From NCBI RefSeq assembly GCF_041060425.1, contig NZ_JAULBC010000008.1, forward strand, positions 372,001 to 436,000: a stretch of DNA of 64,000 nt. Direction: 5' to 3'. Of this stretch, positions 17,278 to 25,859 are shown piece after piece. The position numbers and the translations under genes were made by a program. Numbering within the stretch: position 1 is the first letter of the stretch; each line of letters starts with the position of its first letter. The DNA is from Danxiaibacter flavus. GTDB taxonomy: Bacteria; Bacteroidota; Bacteroidia; Chitinophagales; Chitinophagaceae. The notes below the pieces were generated by a model. The model saw nothing but the letters and a program-made list of their open reading frames with translations, was not told the DNA's origin and did not search any database.

Positions 17278-17985
17278 CTATAAAAACCTCATCATATTCA
17301 ACACAAGATCCGGATCCGGACAATTACCAAGATACTTGTCTGCTTCACTAAGACGACAAACACCCGGATAATCGCCTTGCTGTAGTTCCATATCAACAAT
17401 CACCTGGAAATGAAGATGTGGTGGCCAGCATCCATTTTCATGCACATTACCGAAACGGGCGATCTGTTCACCGTGAGTTATATACCTGCCTTTTTGCAAA
17501 CCTGCTAAATCAAGTAAAGAAAGATGTCCGTACAAAGTATGAAATACAACACCATCAAGTTGATGCTGTAAGATTATGGTTGCGCCGTAATCTCCTTTAT
17601 TGTTGTTGTTGGCAAAGCTGTGAATGCTTCCTCCCATCGGAGCGAAAACTGGCGTACCGGCTTTACCCCATATGTCAATTCCCAAATGAAGTGTGCGTGA
17701 TTCTTCAACCAGCATCGCAGGTTCATTTTTATTCTTTTCAAACAGGTTAAACTGGTTGTACACAGTTCTGTTCTCTTTGTATCCACCAATGCCGTACAAG
17801 GCATTGCTTTCGGATAAGAGTTCGTTTACATAACTACAGAAGTGGTTTATATCCTGCATCACTTCCGTTGTAAGCTGGCGGTTATTTGCCGTCAGACCCA
17901 TCTGCAGCAACTTGTCCTTCGACGGGTCAAAGGGTACAACCTTGTGAAAGGTATTGCGATATCTTTTTAATAATCCGGAAATCAT
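17278..17985 (-). CDS. M23-family (LytM-like) metallopeptidase without signal peptide
   Basis: A 235-residue protein whose C-terminal half is an M23 domain. Zinc ligands are visible in HLGIDIWGKAGTPVFAPMGG (H-x3-D, about 101-120) and WPPHLHFQV (H-x-H, about 185-193), with YGHLS between. The N-terminal 85 residues have no hydrophobic signal (MISGLLKRYRNTFHKVVPFD), which is unusual for an enzyme expected to cut peptidoglycan cross-links, so it may be cytoplasmic or exported by another route. The stop codon lies in the repeat array downstream. The catalytic call is good; the substrate is uncertain. Confidence 0.88.
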   Translation of the reverse strand: MISGLLKRYRNTFHKVVPFDPSKDKLLQMGLTANNRQLTTEVMQDINHFCSYVNELLSESNALYGIGGYKENRTVYNQFNLFEKNKNEPAMLVEESRTLHLGIDIWGKAGTPVFAPMGGSIHSFANNNNKGDYGATIILQHQLDGVVFHTLYGHLSLLDLAGLQKGRYITHGEQIARFGNVHENGCWPPHLHFQVIVDMELQQGDYPGVCRLSEADKYLGNCPDPDLVLNMMRFL

Positions 17986-18365
17986 AAAAGCTATGAGCTG
18001 TCAGCTATAAGCTATCAGCTGTTGTTCAGTTTTAATCAACGTAATTATCTTTTCAAGTACGAATTACGAAGTACGAAGTACGTCAGGTGCATCAGGTTGT
18101 TTTTTTCAAACACTCTTAAAACAACAATCATCATGACCGATCCTGTATATGCATTCGCACATTCTCACAGCCGAGCATTCGGACAATTAGCATATCCGCA
18201 AATTTACCAGCGCGCCTTCATTTTCAATTGTCCCTTTTCAATTATCAATTCAGTCGCACATTTGGATATTCACACATCCTCACATTCATTCGCACATCCG
18301 CACATTCTCATATCCGCACATTGACGCGCCTCATTTTCAATTTTCAATTATCCATTGTCAACTGA
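17986..18365. repeat. Composite repeat, copy 1 (four short-period families in series)
   Basis: In order: AGCTATCAGCT-type units (17990-18022), GTACGAATTACGAAGTACG (18055-18086) followed by AGGTGCATCAGG, CGCACATTCTCACA-type units (18150-18320, interrupted), and TTTTCAATTATCAATTC-type units (18220-18255 and 18330-18362) reaching the polA stop. An inverted copy with the same internal order lies at 34815-35160. An open frame 18022-18324 exists only because of the repeats. Confidence 0.85.
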
Positions 18366-21227
18366 CTAATGCGCTGCCAGCCAGCTGTCTCCAACGCCTA
18401 CCTCGGCCTCAACCGGCACATCATTCGGCAGAGGTAGTGCAATTTTCATGTTCTCCAATATCAACGGCTGAATGATGTCCAGTTCGCTCTTGACTACATC
18501 AAATACCAATTCATCATGCACCTGTAAGATCATCCTGCTTTGCAGTTTTTCTTTCTTGATGGCTTCGTGAATTTTGATCATAGCAAGCTTGATCATATCT
18601 GCTGCCGTACCCTGGATGGGAGAGTTGATCGCATTTCGCTCAGCAAAGCCGCGCACAGTAAAGTTGGATGAATTGATATCCCTTAGCCAGCGTTTACGTC
18701 CCATCAGCGTTTGCACATAACCATGTTCACGCGCAAAGTTTGTGGTGTTATCCATGTATTTGGTGATGCCGATGAATTCCTTTTTGTAATTGTCGATAAT
18801 TTCTTTGGCTTCGGTTCTGCTGATGCCCAGGTTGTCAGCCAGTCCAAAAGCACCTTGTCCGTATATGATACCGAAGTTTACGCTTTTTGCTTTGTAACGT
18901 TGTTCTTTTGTTACTTCACCCGGTTCAACGCCATAAACTTTCGCTGCTGTAGCGGTGTGAATATCTATCCCTTGTTTAAATGCTTCGCACATATTGGGAT
19001 CGCCACTTATCGCTGCAACGATGCGTAGTTCTATTTGCGAATAGTCGGCGCTGATCAATACATGATCACTGTTTCTGGGTATGAATGCTTTTCTTATTTC
19101 CTTGCCTCTTTCTGTCCTGATCGGAATGTTTTGAAGGTTAGGATTATTGCTGCTCAATCTGCCTGTAACCGCCACCGCCTGTGCGTAAGATGTATGCACA
19201 CGACCTGTTTTGCGATTGATCATTAGCGGCAGTGCATCTACATAAGTGGACTTCAGCTTCGTCAATTCGCGGAAGGTTAGGATATCATCGACGATTGGGT
19301 TGGTTTGAGCCAATTTCAATAAAACATCCTCGCCTGTGGCATATTGGCCGGTTTTGGTTTTCTTGGCCTTAGGATCAAGTTTTAGTTTTTCAAACAATAC
19401 TTCTCCTAATTGTTTAGGAGAGGCCAGGTTGAATTTAACACCCGCGCCTGCATACACATTCTGTTCAGCATCAGAAGCATCACTTTCCAATATTCTTGAA
19501 TATTCTTTTAAGAAGCCTTCATCAATACGTACGCCTTCAAATTCCATATCGGTCAGTACTTTCACCAGCGGATTTTCTACTTCATAAAAAACCTTTTCTA
19601 CTTCTTTAGCTTTCAGTCCCGGCTGCAACGCATATTTCAGTTGTAAAGTAATATCCGCATCTTCCGCAGCGTAGTCTTTAATTTTTTCTACTTCCACATC
19701 GCGCATATTCCCTTGCGCCTTTCCTTTCTTGCCTATCAATTCTTCAATGTGCACAGGTTCATAATTCAGGTATTGTGCACTCAGCAAGTCCATACTGCGT
19801 CTGCCTTCCGGCTCAATAACATAGTGCGCGAGCATAGTGTCGTAAATGTTTCCGGCCAGCTCAATACCATACCATTTCAGTACCAGCAGATCATACTTTA
19901 AATTCTGTCCGATCCATGTTGTTTCGGTACTATCAAACAATGGTTTGAAGATCTCTAATAACTGTTTTGTCTTTTCCTGATCAGCAGGTGCAGGTACATA
20001 ATACGCTTCAAATGGTTTGTAGGAGAAGCTCATGCCAACAAGTTCAGCGTCGTTAGCGTCGATGTTCGTTGTTTCAGTGTCAAAGCAAATCTCTTTTTCT
20101 TTCAAAAGTTTTTGTACAAGATCCTTTGCTTTTTCATCTGTGTCGACGAGTATATATTCGTGAGGCGTATTGTTAATGTTTTTATCCGCATTAAAACCGC
20201 TCTCTACCGGTTCTGCCACTGCAGCTTTTGCGGGAGTTTTAGCAGGTACATCATTTCCAAATAAGTCCTTTTGACCGTTTTCTTTTGGTTCGGTTGTAGC
20301 TGCAAACATTTCGGTCTGAACAGCAACCGTGGTAGATTGAAACACATTGAATTCATCACCAAGAATGCGTTTGCCAAGCGTTTTGAATTCAAGCTCCGTA
20401 AATACTTCAATCAGGTCTACCTTATTCCATTCTTTGATCTTATAATCTTCTTCATGGAACTGTACGGGTGCATCGGTAATGATTGTCGCCAGTTTCTTGC
20501 TCAATAGCGCAGATTCTTTTCCATTGCGAACCTTTTCTCCCAGGGCGCCTTTTATGTTGTCAGCATTGGCAATAACGTTTTCAAGTGTGCTGTACTCTTT
20601 CAACAACTTGGCAGCAGTTTTTTCTCCAACACCAGGAATGCCCGGAATATTATCTACGGCATCACCCATCAGGCCAAGGATATCCACTACCTGCTCAACG
20701 CGTTCTATGCTCCATTTGTCACACACTTTTTGCGCATCCAATATTTCAACATCACCGCCCTGGTAACCGGGTTTATAGATAAATACATTCTTGTGGATCA
20801 AGAGTTGGCCATAGTCTTTATCAGGCGTAACCATGTATACTTCATAACCCTGGTCTGCAGCCTGCCAGGCAAGTGTTCCGATAACATCATCAGCTTCATA
20901 TCCATCAACTTCTACAACAGGAATATTGAAACCTTTGATGATCTTTTTGATATCGTCTAATGAATCAAGCAGATCCTCGGGCGCTTCCTGCCGGTTGGCC
21001 TTATATTCAACAAACTCTGTGTGTCTTTCAGTTGGTGCGTGTGTGTCAAAACATACAGCGAGGTGCGTAGGTTTTTCTTTATTGATCAGGTCGTATAATG
21101 TATTGGTAAAACCGAACTGAGCGTTGGTATTGCGACCTTTAGATGTAATACGCGGATTGCGGATCAACGCATAATACGCACGATATATCAGTGCCAGTGC
21201 ATCTAGCAGGAAGAGTTTTTTTGCCAT
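18366..21227 (-). CDS. polA: DNA polymerase I
   Basis: A 953-residue three-domain polymerase for Okazaki-fragment maturation and repair. The 5' nuclease domain (about 1-290) has the helix-hairpin-helix DNIPGIPGVGEKTAAKLL. The 3'-5' exonuclease domain (about 355-540) keeps the acidic motif FDTETTN and AAEDADITLQL, so proofreading looks intact. The family-A polymerase domain (about 560-953) shows LSSNPNLQNIP (as RLSSNNPNLQNIP), SADYSQIELRI, KSVNFGIIYG and VHDELVFD. A variable charged insert (about 300-345, rich in Thr/Ala/Lys) separates the first two domains. The stop is followed by an AATTG-type array. Confidence 0.98.
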   Translation of the reverse strand: MAKKLFLLDALALIYRAYYALIRNPRITSKGRNTNAQFGFTNTLYDLINKEKPTHLAVCFDTHAPTERHTEFVEYKANRQEAPEDLLDSLDDIKKIIKGFNIPVVEVDGYEADDVIGTLAWQAADQGYEVYMVTPDKDYGQLLIHKNVFIYKPGYQGGDVEILDAQKVCDKWSIERVEQVVDILGLMGDAVDNIPGIPGVGEKTAAKLLKEYSTLENVIANADNIKGALGEKVRNGKESALLSKKLATIITDAPVQFHEEDYKIKEWNKVDLIEVFTELEFKTLGKRILGDEFNVFQSTTVAVQTEMFAATTEPKENGQKDLFGNDVPAKTPAKAAVAEPVESGFNADKNINNTPHEYILVDTDEKAKDLVQKLLKEKEICFDTETTNIDANDAELVGMSFSYKPFEAYYVPAPADQEKTKQLLEIFKPLFDSTETTWIGQNLKYDLLVLKWYGIELAGNIYDTMLAHYVIEPEGRRSMDLLSAQYLNYEPVHIEELIGKKGKAQGNMRDVEVEKIKDYAAEDADITLQLKYALQPGLKAKEVEKVFYEVENPLVKVLTDMEFEGVRIDEGFLKEYSRILESDASDAEQNVYAGAGVKFNLASPKQLGEVLFEKLKLDPKAKKTKTGQYATGEDVLLKLAQTNPIVDDILTFRELTKLKSTYVDALPLMINRKTGRVHTSYAQAVAVTGRLSSNNPNLQNIPIRTERGKEIRKAFIPRNSDHVLISADYSQIELRIVAAISGDPNMCEAFKQGIDIHTATAAKVYGVEPGEVTKEQRYKAKSVNFGIIYGQGAFGLADNLGISRTEAKEIIDNYKKEFIGITKYMDNTTNFAREHGYVQTLMGRKRWLRDINSSNFTVRGFAERNAINSPIQGTAADMIKLAMIKIHEAIKKEKLQSRMILQVHDELVFDVVKSELDIIQPLILENMKIALPLPNDVPVEAEVGVGDSWLAAH

Positions 21228-21869
21228 GCGGCTAAGTTAATGATTTGGACCGGAAAAGACAGTAAGATCGTAAGACGGGGAAGACATGTAAGACACGTAA
21301 GACACGTAAGACAGTAAGATCGTAAGATTGTAAGACCGTAAGATGTGTAAAAGTTATGTGAGTGCATCTTGCGATGGATTGTCTTGACCTGGATTTGTTG
21401 GATTTAGGAATTGACGGGATTATTGATTGGGAAAGATGGAGGATAATTTCGATTTGAATGTACTCGATCTTGCTATGGATTGTCTTGACCGGGATTTGTT
21501 GGATTTAGGAATTGACGGGATTATTGATTGGGAAAGATGGAGGATAATTTCGATTTGAATGTAGTCGATCTTGCTATGGATTGTCTTGACCTGGATTTGT
21601 TGGATTTAGGGATTGACGGGATTATTGATTGGGAATGAAGGATGATGATTTTGATTTGATTGTTGCGCATCTTGCAATGGATTGTCTTGACCGGGATTGA
21701 TGGGATTTAAGGATTGGCAGGATTTAGATGCAGATTGATTTTTTATTTCTTATACGTCTTAAGATATTACGCATCTTGTGGTTTTTCCTTCTTACACGTT
21801 TTATATGTTTTACGCGTCTTACATGTCTTACGGGTCTTACGATCTTACTGTCTTACGTGTCTTACGGTC
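21228..21869. repeat. GTAAGACN arms around a 101-bp tandem repeat
   Basis: The 640-bp gap between the CYTH gene and polA is entirely repetitive: a plus-orientation GTAAGACN array (21260-21349), a 101-bp tandem repeat (21365-21727) and a minus-orientation array (21745-21880, CTTACGTGTCTTACGGTC) that provides the stop codon of the CYTH gene. No gene. Confidence 0.9.
21365..21727. repeat. 101-bp tandem repeat, ~3.6 copies
   Basis: Copies begin with CATCTTGCGATGGATTG or GATCTTGCTATGGATTG at 21365, 21466, 21567 and 21668, an exact 101-bp period. Each contains TTGTTGGATTTAGGAATTGA and GGGATTATTGATTGGGAA. The first three copies are nearly identical; the last is diverged and truncated. Confidence 0.92.
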
Positions 21870-22388
21870 TTACTCTCTTCCCACCATGTCGCTGTAGCTG
21901 TTTTGAATAAGGTCTTCTTCTTTTATTCCGAAGGCTTCCATTAACTGTTGGCATTGTTGATGAAGTTCCTCTACAGTTTTGTTGGGGGCGGTGATGTTGC
22001 CGGCTTCAATTTCAACAAAGCTGCCGAGGGTTTCAAGCTCGTCAAGATGGATTTTTACGTTGTCAAGAAAAAAGATCTTTCTTTTTTTCTCAACGATGAC
22101 TTTTACGCCAAGTGCATTTTGAAGCAGTAGTTCCAGTTCGGGACCTTGTGCAATTTTTACCAGGTCAAAATCGGACTGCTTGGGACCGGCCTGGTCGTTC
22201 CGCTGATAGAAAATAAGGCTGTTTTCAATGTTGCCCTGCCGCAGTTTAAGGCGGCCGTTCGGAACATTAAAATAGGTGTCTTTTTGATGATCAGTACCTT
22301 TGAAAACTGCATTGTGTTGCAACAAAAATGCTTCCACCTTTTCGGGATGGAAGCATCTTGCTTTTATTTCAACATTAATATGTTTCAT
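21870..22388 (-). CDS. CYTH-domain protein (CyaB/triphosphatase-like)
   Basis: A 172-residue protein of the CYTH superfamily, which folds into a tunnel binding triphosphates (class IV adenylate cyclases, inorganic triphosphatases). Visible: the opening strand NVEIKARC, where the usual E-x-E-x-K is N-x-E-x-K; QKDTYFNVPNGRLKLRQG; LIFYQR; VEKKRKIFFLDNVKIHLDELETLGSFVEIE. The last two blocks are typical. Activity is uncertain because the first glutamate of the signature is absent. Its TAA stop is part of a GTAAGACN array. It follows the DUF3052-like gene by 11 bp. Confidence 0.82.
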   Translation of the reverse strand: MKHINVEIKARCFHPEKVEAFLLQHNAVFKGTDHQKDTYFNVPNGRLKLRQGNIENSLIFYQRNDQAGPKQSDFDLVKIAQGPELELLLQNALGVKVIVEKKRKIFFLDNVKIHLDELETLGSFVEIEAGNITAPNKTVEELHQQCQQLMEAFGIKEEDLIQNSYSDMVGRE

Positions 22389-22399
22389 GGAAATTGATG

Positions 22400-22861
22400 T
22401 TAAGCCATTTCCATTTTGGATTTTTTGGTTGATTTTGTTTTTGCAGGGGCAGGAACAACCTCTTCAATCACATCCAGTTTCTGAAATCGCATTGCTGTCC
22501 AAACATGGTCCAGTGTTACCTGAATGGCAGCCTCATAGCTGTTATCACTCAAGATCTGCCAACTGCAGTCCCTGTTAAGATCGCTGGCGATTTTGCTGGC
22601 AGCTTTAGGATAAGCCACCCATAACTTGCTTTCACTATGTAGCGCCGGAAACACTTCTTTTAGAATTGTACACATCTGGTTCTGATTGACGGCAAAAACC
22701 AGTGCGAAATCAATTTTTTTACTTTTTAATAACGGCGTAACATTCTTTGAGTACGATAACTTAACAAATTGCTTTTCAATGGATGATGGAAGACCTTGAA
22801 TAAGGATATTCTTCTCATCCTGAATCTGCAACTTTTCAAACAAACTTTGCTGTGTAGACAT
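22400..22861 (-). CDS. DUF3052-like protein
   Basis: A 153-residue protein. ILIQGLPSSIEKQF, IDFALVFAVNQNQMCTILKE, LHSESKLWVAYPKAASKIASD and HVWTAMRF follow the order of DUF3052-type proteins (a start strand with LxxP, a central VVLLF strand, LWVAWPK, and DETWSGLRF). The function of that group is not known. The C-terminal tail (PAPAKTKSTKKSKMEMA) is basic and low-complexity. It has a -7-like box on the minus strand at 22900-22907 and is probably co-transcribed with the CYTH gene 11 bp downstream. Confidence 0.7.
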   Translation of the reverse strand: MSTQQSLFEKLQIQDEKNILIQGLPSSIEKQFVKLSYSKNVTPLLKSKKIDFALVFAVNQNQMCTILKEVFPALHSESKLWVAYPKAASKIASDLNRDCSWQILSDNSYEAAIQVTLDHVWTAMRFQKLDVIEEVVPAPAKTKSTKKSKMEMA

Positions 22862-22899
22862 CCTTAAAAAATAATTGAGGTTTTTAAAGAATCGGAGTG

Positions 22900-22907
22900 C
22901 AAAGGTA
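22900..22907 (-). promoter_or_regulatory. TAnnTTTG box (TACCTTTG) for the DUF3052-like gene
   Basis: Minus-strand TACCTTTG 39 bp before the start codon. No good -33 element at the expected distance. Confidence 0.5.
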
Positions 22908-22929
22908 AAAAATCCTGCTGGTAGATACT

Positions 22930-22963
22930 AAAAAAAGCCCACCTTTTTTCGAAAAAGTGGGCT
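22930..22963 (-). terminator. Intrinsic terminator after the M48 gene
   Basis: AGCCCAC and GTGGGCT arms extended by A6/T6 to a stem of about 13 bp; on the minus strand it is followed by TTTTTTTAG. Confidence 0.88.
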
Positions 22964-22987
22964 GTCTGCTTAAGTTTTAGCGTTTTT

Positions 22988-23803
22988 TTATTTAGTTACA
23001 GGCTTATAGTACTGTAAAGCTTCAGGCATTAATTGCTCCAACTTTTGAATTCTGTCCTGATCGCTGGGGTGATCGCTCAAAAATACCGGAGGTTTTTCAC
23101 CACCAAGATTCGCCATTCTTGTCCAGAAAGGAATAGCTTCTTTCGGATTATAGCCGGCCATCGCGGCGAATATCAAACCATAGTGGTCAGCCTCTGTTTC
23201 CTGCTTTCTTGAATTAGGAAGCAAAACACCTACTTGCGCTGTAGGCGCATAAACCTGGTTAAAAATATTGACTGCCTGCGGATTATTGCTCATGGAAAAA
23301 GCTGCCGATCCTACTTCCTGTATTCCTGCCGCCAATAATTGCTCGCTCATTCGTTCTCTCCCGTGTCCTGCGACTGCGTGAGTAATTTCATGACCAAGCA
23401 CAATTGCTAACGCGGCCTCATTTTGTGTGATGGGTAAAATACCTGTATATACCACTACTTTTCCGCCGGGCATACACCATGCGTTTACTTCCTTGCTGTC
23501 AACGAGATTAAACTCCCATTGATAGCCCTTTAATACATCGCCCTGACCTTTTTGTGTATAATACTGTGTAATGGCATTGGCAATTCTTGTACCTACGCGC
23601 CTTACCATTTCTGCGTCCTTACTTGTTGTTGCGGGAACTACTTTGCTTGTAGCGAGGAATTGCTTGTATTGGGTTACTGCTGTTGCCTGCATTTGCTCTT
23701 CTGACACTAAAGACAACTGGTTTCTTCCGGTAATTGCATTCCTGCTGCAACCTGCAATAATCATTGCTGCAATACACGGAATAAATAACATTTTCCTGTT
23801 CAT
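22988..23803 (-). CDS. M48-family metallopeptidase lipoprotein
   Basis: A 271-residue protein with a lipoprotein signal (FIPCIAAMIIAGCSRN). The zinc motif HEITHAVAGHGRERMSE (H-E-x-x-H, about 138-154) and the downstream ETEADHYGL (third ligand, about 201-209) are intact. WCMPGGKVVVYTGIL is also conserved. It resembles the LoiP/YggG-type periplasmic proteases facing the outer membrane, which act in envelope quality control; the substrate here is unknown. Single-gene unit with a TACCTTTG box upstream and an intrinsic terminator. Confidence 0.93.
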   Translation of the reverse strand: MNRKMLFIPCIAAMIIAGCSRNAITGRNQLSLVSEEQMQATAVTQYKQFLATSKVVPATTSKDAEMVRRVGTRIANAITQYYTQKGQGDVLKGYQWEFNLVDSKEVNAWCMPGGKVVVYTGILPITQNEAALAIVLGHEITHAVAGHGRERMSEQLLAAGIQEVGSAAFSMSNNPQAVNIFNQVYAPTAQVGVLLPNSRKQETEADHYGLIFAAMAGYNPKEAIPFWTRMANLGGEKPPVFLSDHPSDQDRIQKLEQLMPEALQYYKPVTK

Positions 23804-23854
23804 AAGAATTTAATGTTTTAAGGAGTATAATTCAATATCTATACCAAAGGGCTG

Positions 23855-23862
23855 CAAAGGTA
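23855..23862 (-). promoter_or_regulatory. TAnnTTTG box (TACCTTTG) for the M48 gene
   Basis: Minus-strand TACCTTTG 52 bp before ATG 23803. The -33 region falls into a repeat array. Confidence 0.5.
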
Positions 23863-23867
23863 GGATT

Positions 23868-24118
23868 TCGATGTTAGATGTATGATGTTAGATGTACGAT
23901 GTTGGGTTAGGCTTAAGGTGTGTGAGGTATAAGGTATCAGGTATCAGGTGTGAGGTATCAGGTATTGGTTAATGCGGCTAGGTCTTGCAAAGTTTTTTTA
24001 CAAAATGCAAATAAAAAAAGACGGCGTAAAGCCGTCCTTCAATTCAATTATGTAGAAAAAATCTTCTAAAGTCTGTCATAACATCCACACATCGTACACC
24101 GTACATCTAACATCTAAA
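23868..24118. repeat. GATGTTAGATGTACG and AGGTATCAGGTGTG arrays
   Basis: 23868-23905 holds GATGTTAGATGTATGATG units and 23920-23965 GGTATCAGGTGTGAGG units on the plus strand. 24083-24118 holds the first family inverted (CACCGTACATCTAACATC), abutting the plsY stop. A plsY terminator lies between. The 315-bp gap has no gene. Confidence 0.8.
24012..24037 (-). terminator. Intrinsic terminator for plsY
   Basis: GACGGC, loop GTAAA, GCCGTC; on the minus strand it is followed by TTTTTTTAT. It lies about 80 bp past the plsY stop, beyond a repeat array. Confidence 0.85.
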
Positions 24119-24772
24119 TTACTCCCCTCTTCTCCTCTGTCGCCTCCTGTCCCTGTACTTGAGAATGGGAACTTTGCTTTCGGTGCCGTTGATAAGCCGG
24201 TTGATATTTTTTTGATGGGTAAGAATCACCATTAGTGCAACGAGAACAGAAAATATTCTGTAAAGTGTCACGTCATCGTTGAATATAAAAAGAATGAATA
24301 TCGCAAATGCGATGCTGGAAAGTATGGAACTAAGAGAAACAAATCTTGTCAGGTATAAAACCAACAGGAAAACACCCACACAGCATACAGCTACCAATGG
24401 TTGCATCGCCACGATCATGCCGAACAAAGTGGCTACACCCTTTCCTCCTTTAAAATTAGCCCAGATAGGAAAAATATGACCAAGTACTGCAGCAAGCCCA
24501 AGACCGATCATCAGGTTGGTACGGTCCCATTCGCTGTGCATATAAAATGGAAGGAAAATATACAATGAAGTGGCTGCTACACCTTTCAGCATATCTATTA
24601 CCATTACGAAAGTGCCCCATTTGCTGCCCAACACACGGTAGGTATTGGTAGCGCCTGCATTGCCGCTTCCGTAGTCTCTTATGTCGATCCCAAAGAATCT
24701 TTGACTTACCCAAACAGAGGTAGGAATAGATCCAATCAGGTATGCTAACACAATAAGTAGAAGTTCCTTCAT
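24119..24772 (-). CDS. plsY: Glycerol-3-phosphate acyltransferase PlsY
   Basis: A 217-residue polytopic membrane enzyme transferring acyl from acyl-phosphate to glycerol-3-phosphate, the first step of phospholipid synthesis. Family motifs: AYLIGSIPTSVWV near the N-terminus, the GSGNAGATNTYRVLG glycerol-phosphate loop (about 33-47), and HIFPIWANFKGGKGVAT (about 100-116). I use ATG 24772 (MKELLLIVLAYLIGS); the frame is open 22 codons further up, but a TAnnTTTG box sits in that extension and the short form has the normal start. The stop is followed by the GATGTTAGATGT array. Confidence 0.96.
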   Translation of the reverse strand: MKELLLIVLAYLIGSIPTSVWVSQRFFGIDIRDYGSGNAGATNTYRVLGSKWGTFVMVIDMLKGVAATSLYIFLPFYMHSEWDRTNLMIGLGLAAVLGHIFPIWANFKGGKGVATLFGMIVAMQPLVAVCCVGVFLLVLYLTRFVSLSSILSSIAFAIFILFIFNDDVTLYRIFSVLVALMVILTHQKNINRLINGTESKVPILKYRDRRRQRRRGE

Positions 24773-24797
24773 TGGTACATTGGTTAAAGTTGGATAA

Positions 24798-24805
24798 CAA
24801 ATATA
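24798..24805 (-). promoter_or_regulatory. TAnnTTTG box (TATATTTG) for plsY
   Basis: Perfect -7 element on the minus strand, 25 bp before ATG 24772 and inside the longer open frame, which supports the shorter start. Confidence 0.6.
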
Positions 24806-24847
24806 GGTGTATCGGTCCTTAAAACCGAATTTCAGCATCGGTATTTA

Positions 24848-25666
24848 TCAGGATTTAGCCTTAAAAACCATACAAATCCATTGTTTTTTTGAATTAGTGG
24901 TGAGATGCGTTATATCGTATTTTTTTAATGCGTCTGATATTTCGCTTTCATCCTCAACAAGTAAACCGCTCAACAGAAGATGACCTGAAGTGCTGAGCTG
25001 AGTTATCAGCGCATCGAGGTTGGATAGAATAATATTTTTGTTAATATTAGCCAGGATCACGTCATACTGTTTGCCTGTAACTGCTGTATCTGCCAGTTGC
25101 AGTGTAACGTTACCGCAGTTGTTTTTTTCTACATTTTCAGTTGCATTCTCAATGCTCCATTCGTCATTATCTATGGCGTATACAGATGCCGCACCCAGTT
25201 TGTCCGCAAGTATTGCAAGAATGCCGGTGCCTGTACCAAAATCAAATACAGTTTTTTGATCAATATCGAGTTTGCCCATTTCCTCAATCATCATAAAAGT
25301 TGTTGCATGATGGCCTGTGCCGAAGCTCATCTTCGGAGTGATCAGAATTTCGTGCTGAACATCTTTGATCGGCTCATGAAAATCCGCACGTATCGCAACA
25401 AAATCGTTTACAACAACCGGATCAAAATTCGATTCCCACACCTTGTTCCAGTTTTGCTTTTCAATTGTTTCAGATATGTAGGAGAGCTGGTAAACAGCAA
25501 GTACATCGGCCAGCGCTTCCTCTGAAAAAAGATCACGGGAAATAAAAGCTTTCATACTGGTTTCTTCTTCCACAAATCCTTCATAGCCTTCATTGCTTAA
25601 TAATGCGACCAATATTTCCTTTTGCTCTTCCGTTACCGGTTGAATGGTTACCTGAATGTAGTTCAT
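24848..25666 (-). CDS. prmA: Ribosomal protein L11 methyltransferase
   Basis: A 272-residue SAM-dependent methyltransferase. N-terminal substrate domain (about 1-95) and a Rossmann domain with FDFGTGTGILAILADKLGA (motif I, about 138-156), YAIDNDEWSIENATEN, and ANINKNIIL (the N-x-N/P-P-Y-equivalent region). TPKMSFGTGHHATT (about 110-123) is diagnostic of PrmA. The likely start is ATG 25666 (MNYIQVTIQPVTEEQ); a longer open frame to 25750 adds non-conserved residues. It follows pnp on the same strand and precedes plsY by 75 bp. Confidence 0.95.
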   Translation of the reverse strand: MNYIQVTIQPVTEEQKEILVALLSNEGYEGFVEEETSMKAFISRDLFSEEALADVLAVYQLSYISETIEKQNWNKVWESNFDPVVVNDFVAIRADFHEPIKDVQHEILITPKMSFGTGHHATTFMMIEEMGKLDIDQKTVFDFGTGTGILAILADKLGAASVYAIDNDEWSIENATENVEKNNCGNVTLQLADTAVTGKQYDVILANINKNIILSNLDALITQLSTSGHLLLSGLLVEDESEISDALKKYDITHLTTNSKKQWICMVFKAKS

Positions 25667-25736
25667 AGTATAGTGTGTTATACGTGATGGGTTGATACAA
25701 TCGAATTGTATATGATGATGGCCGTTTTTATTAACG

Positions 25737-25766
25737 AAACAGGCTAACATTTTTGTTAGCCTGTTT
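25737..25766 (-). terminator. Hairpin downstream of pnp
   Basis: AAACAGGCTAACA, short T loop, TGTTAGCCTGTTT: a perfect 13-bp stem about 95 bp past the pnp stop. The trailing T-tract is weak, so it may also act as a 3'-end stabiliser. Confidence 0.65.
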
Positions 25767-25859
25767 GTTGAGTTTTATTTGAATAAGCTGATCGTGTAAG
25801 TCATATGATATCCGGCATCGCCTGAAACGTATAACGCACAACGTTCAACTTATAACATT

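Noticed and set aside
18022..18324. Open frame of 100 codons upstream of polA stop
   Set aside because: Fully inside the composite repeat; the protein is repeat translation (HSHSF, AHPHI) with no homology signal.
21714..21944. Hydrophobic open frame across the inverted GTAAGACN arm
   Set aside because: The TTACGTCTTACG repeat read in this frame gives Leu/Val/Arg-rich peptide that looks like a membrane segment by composition only.
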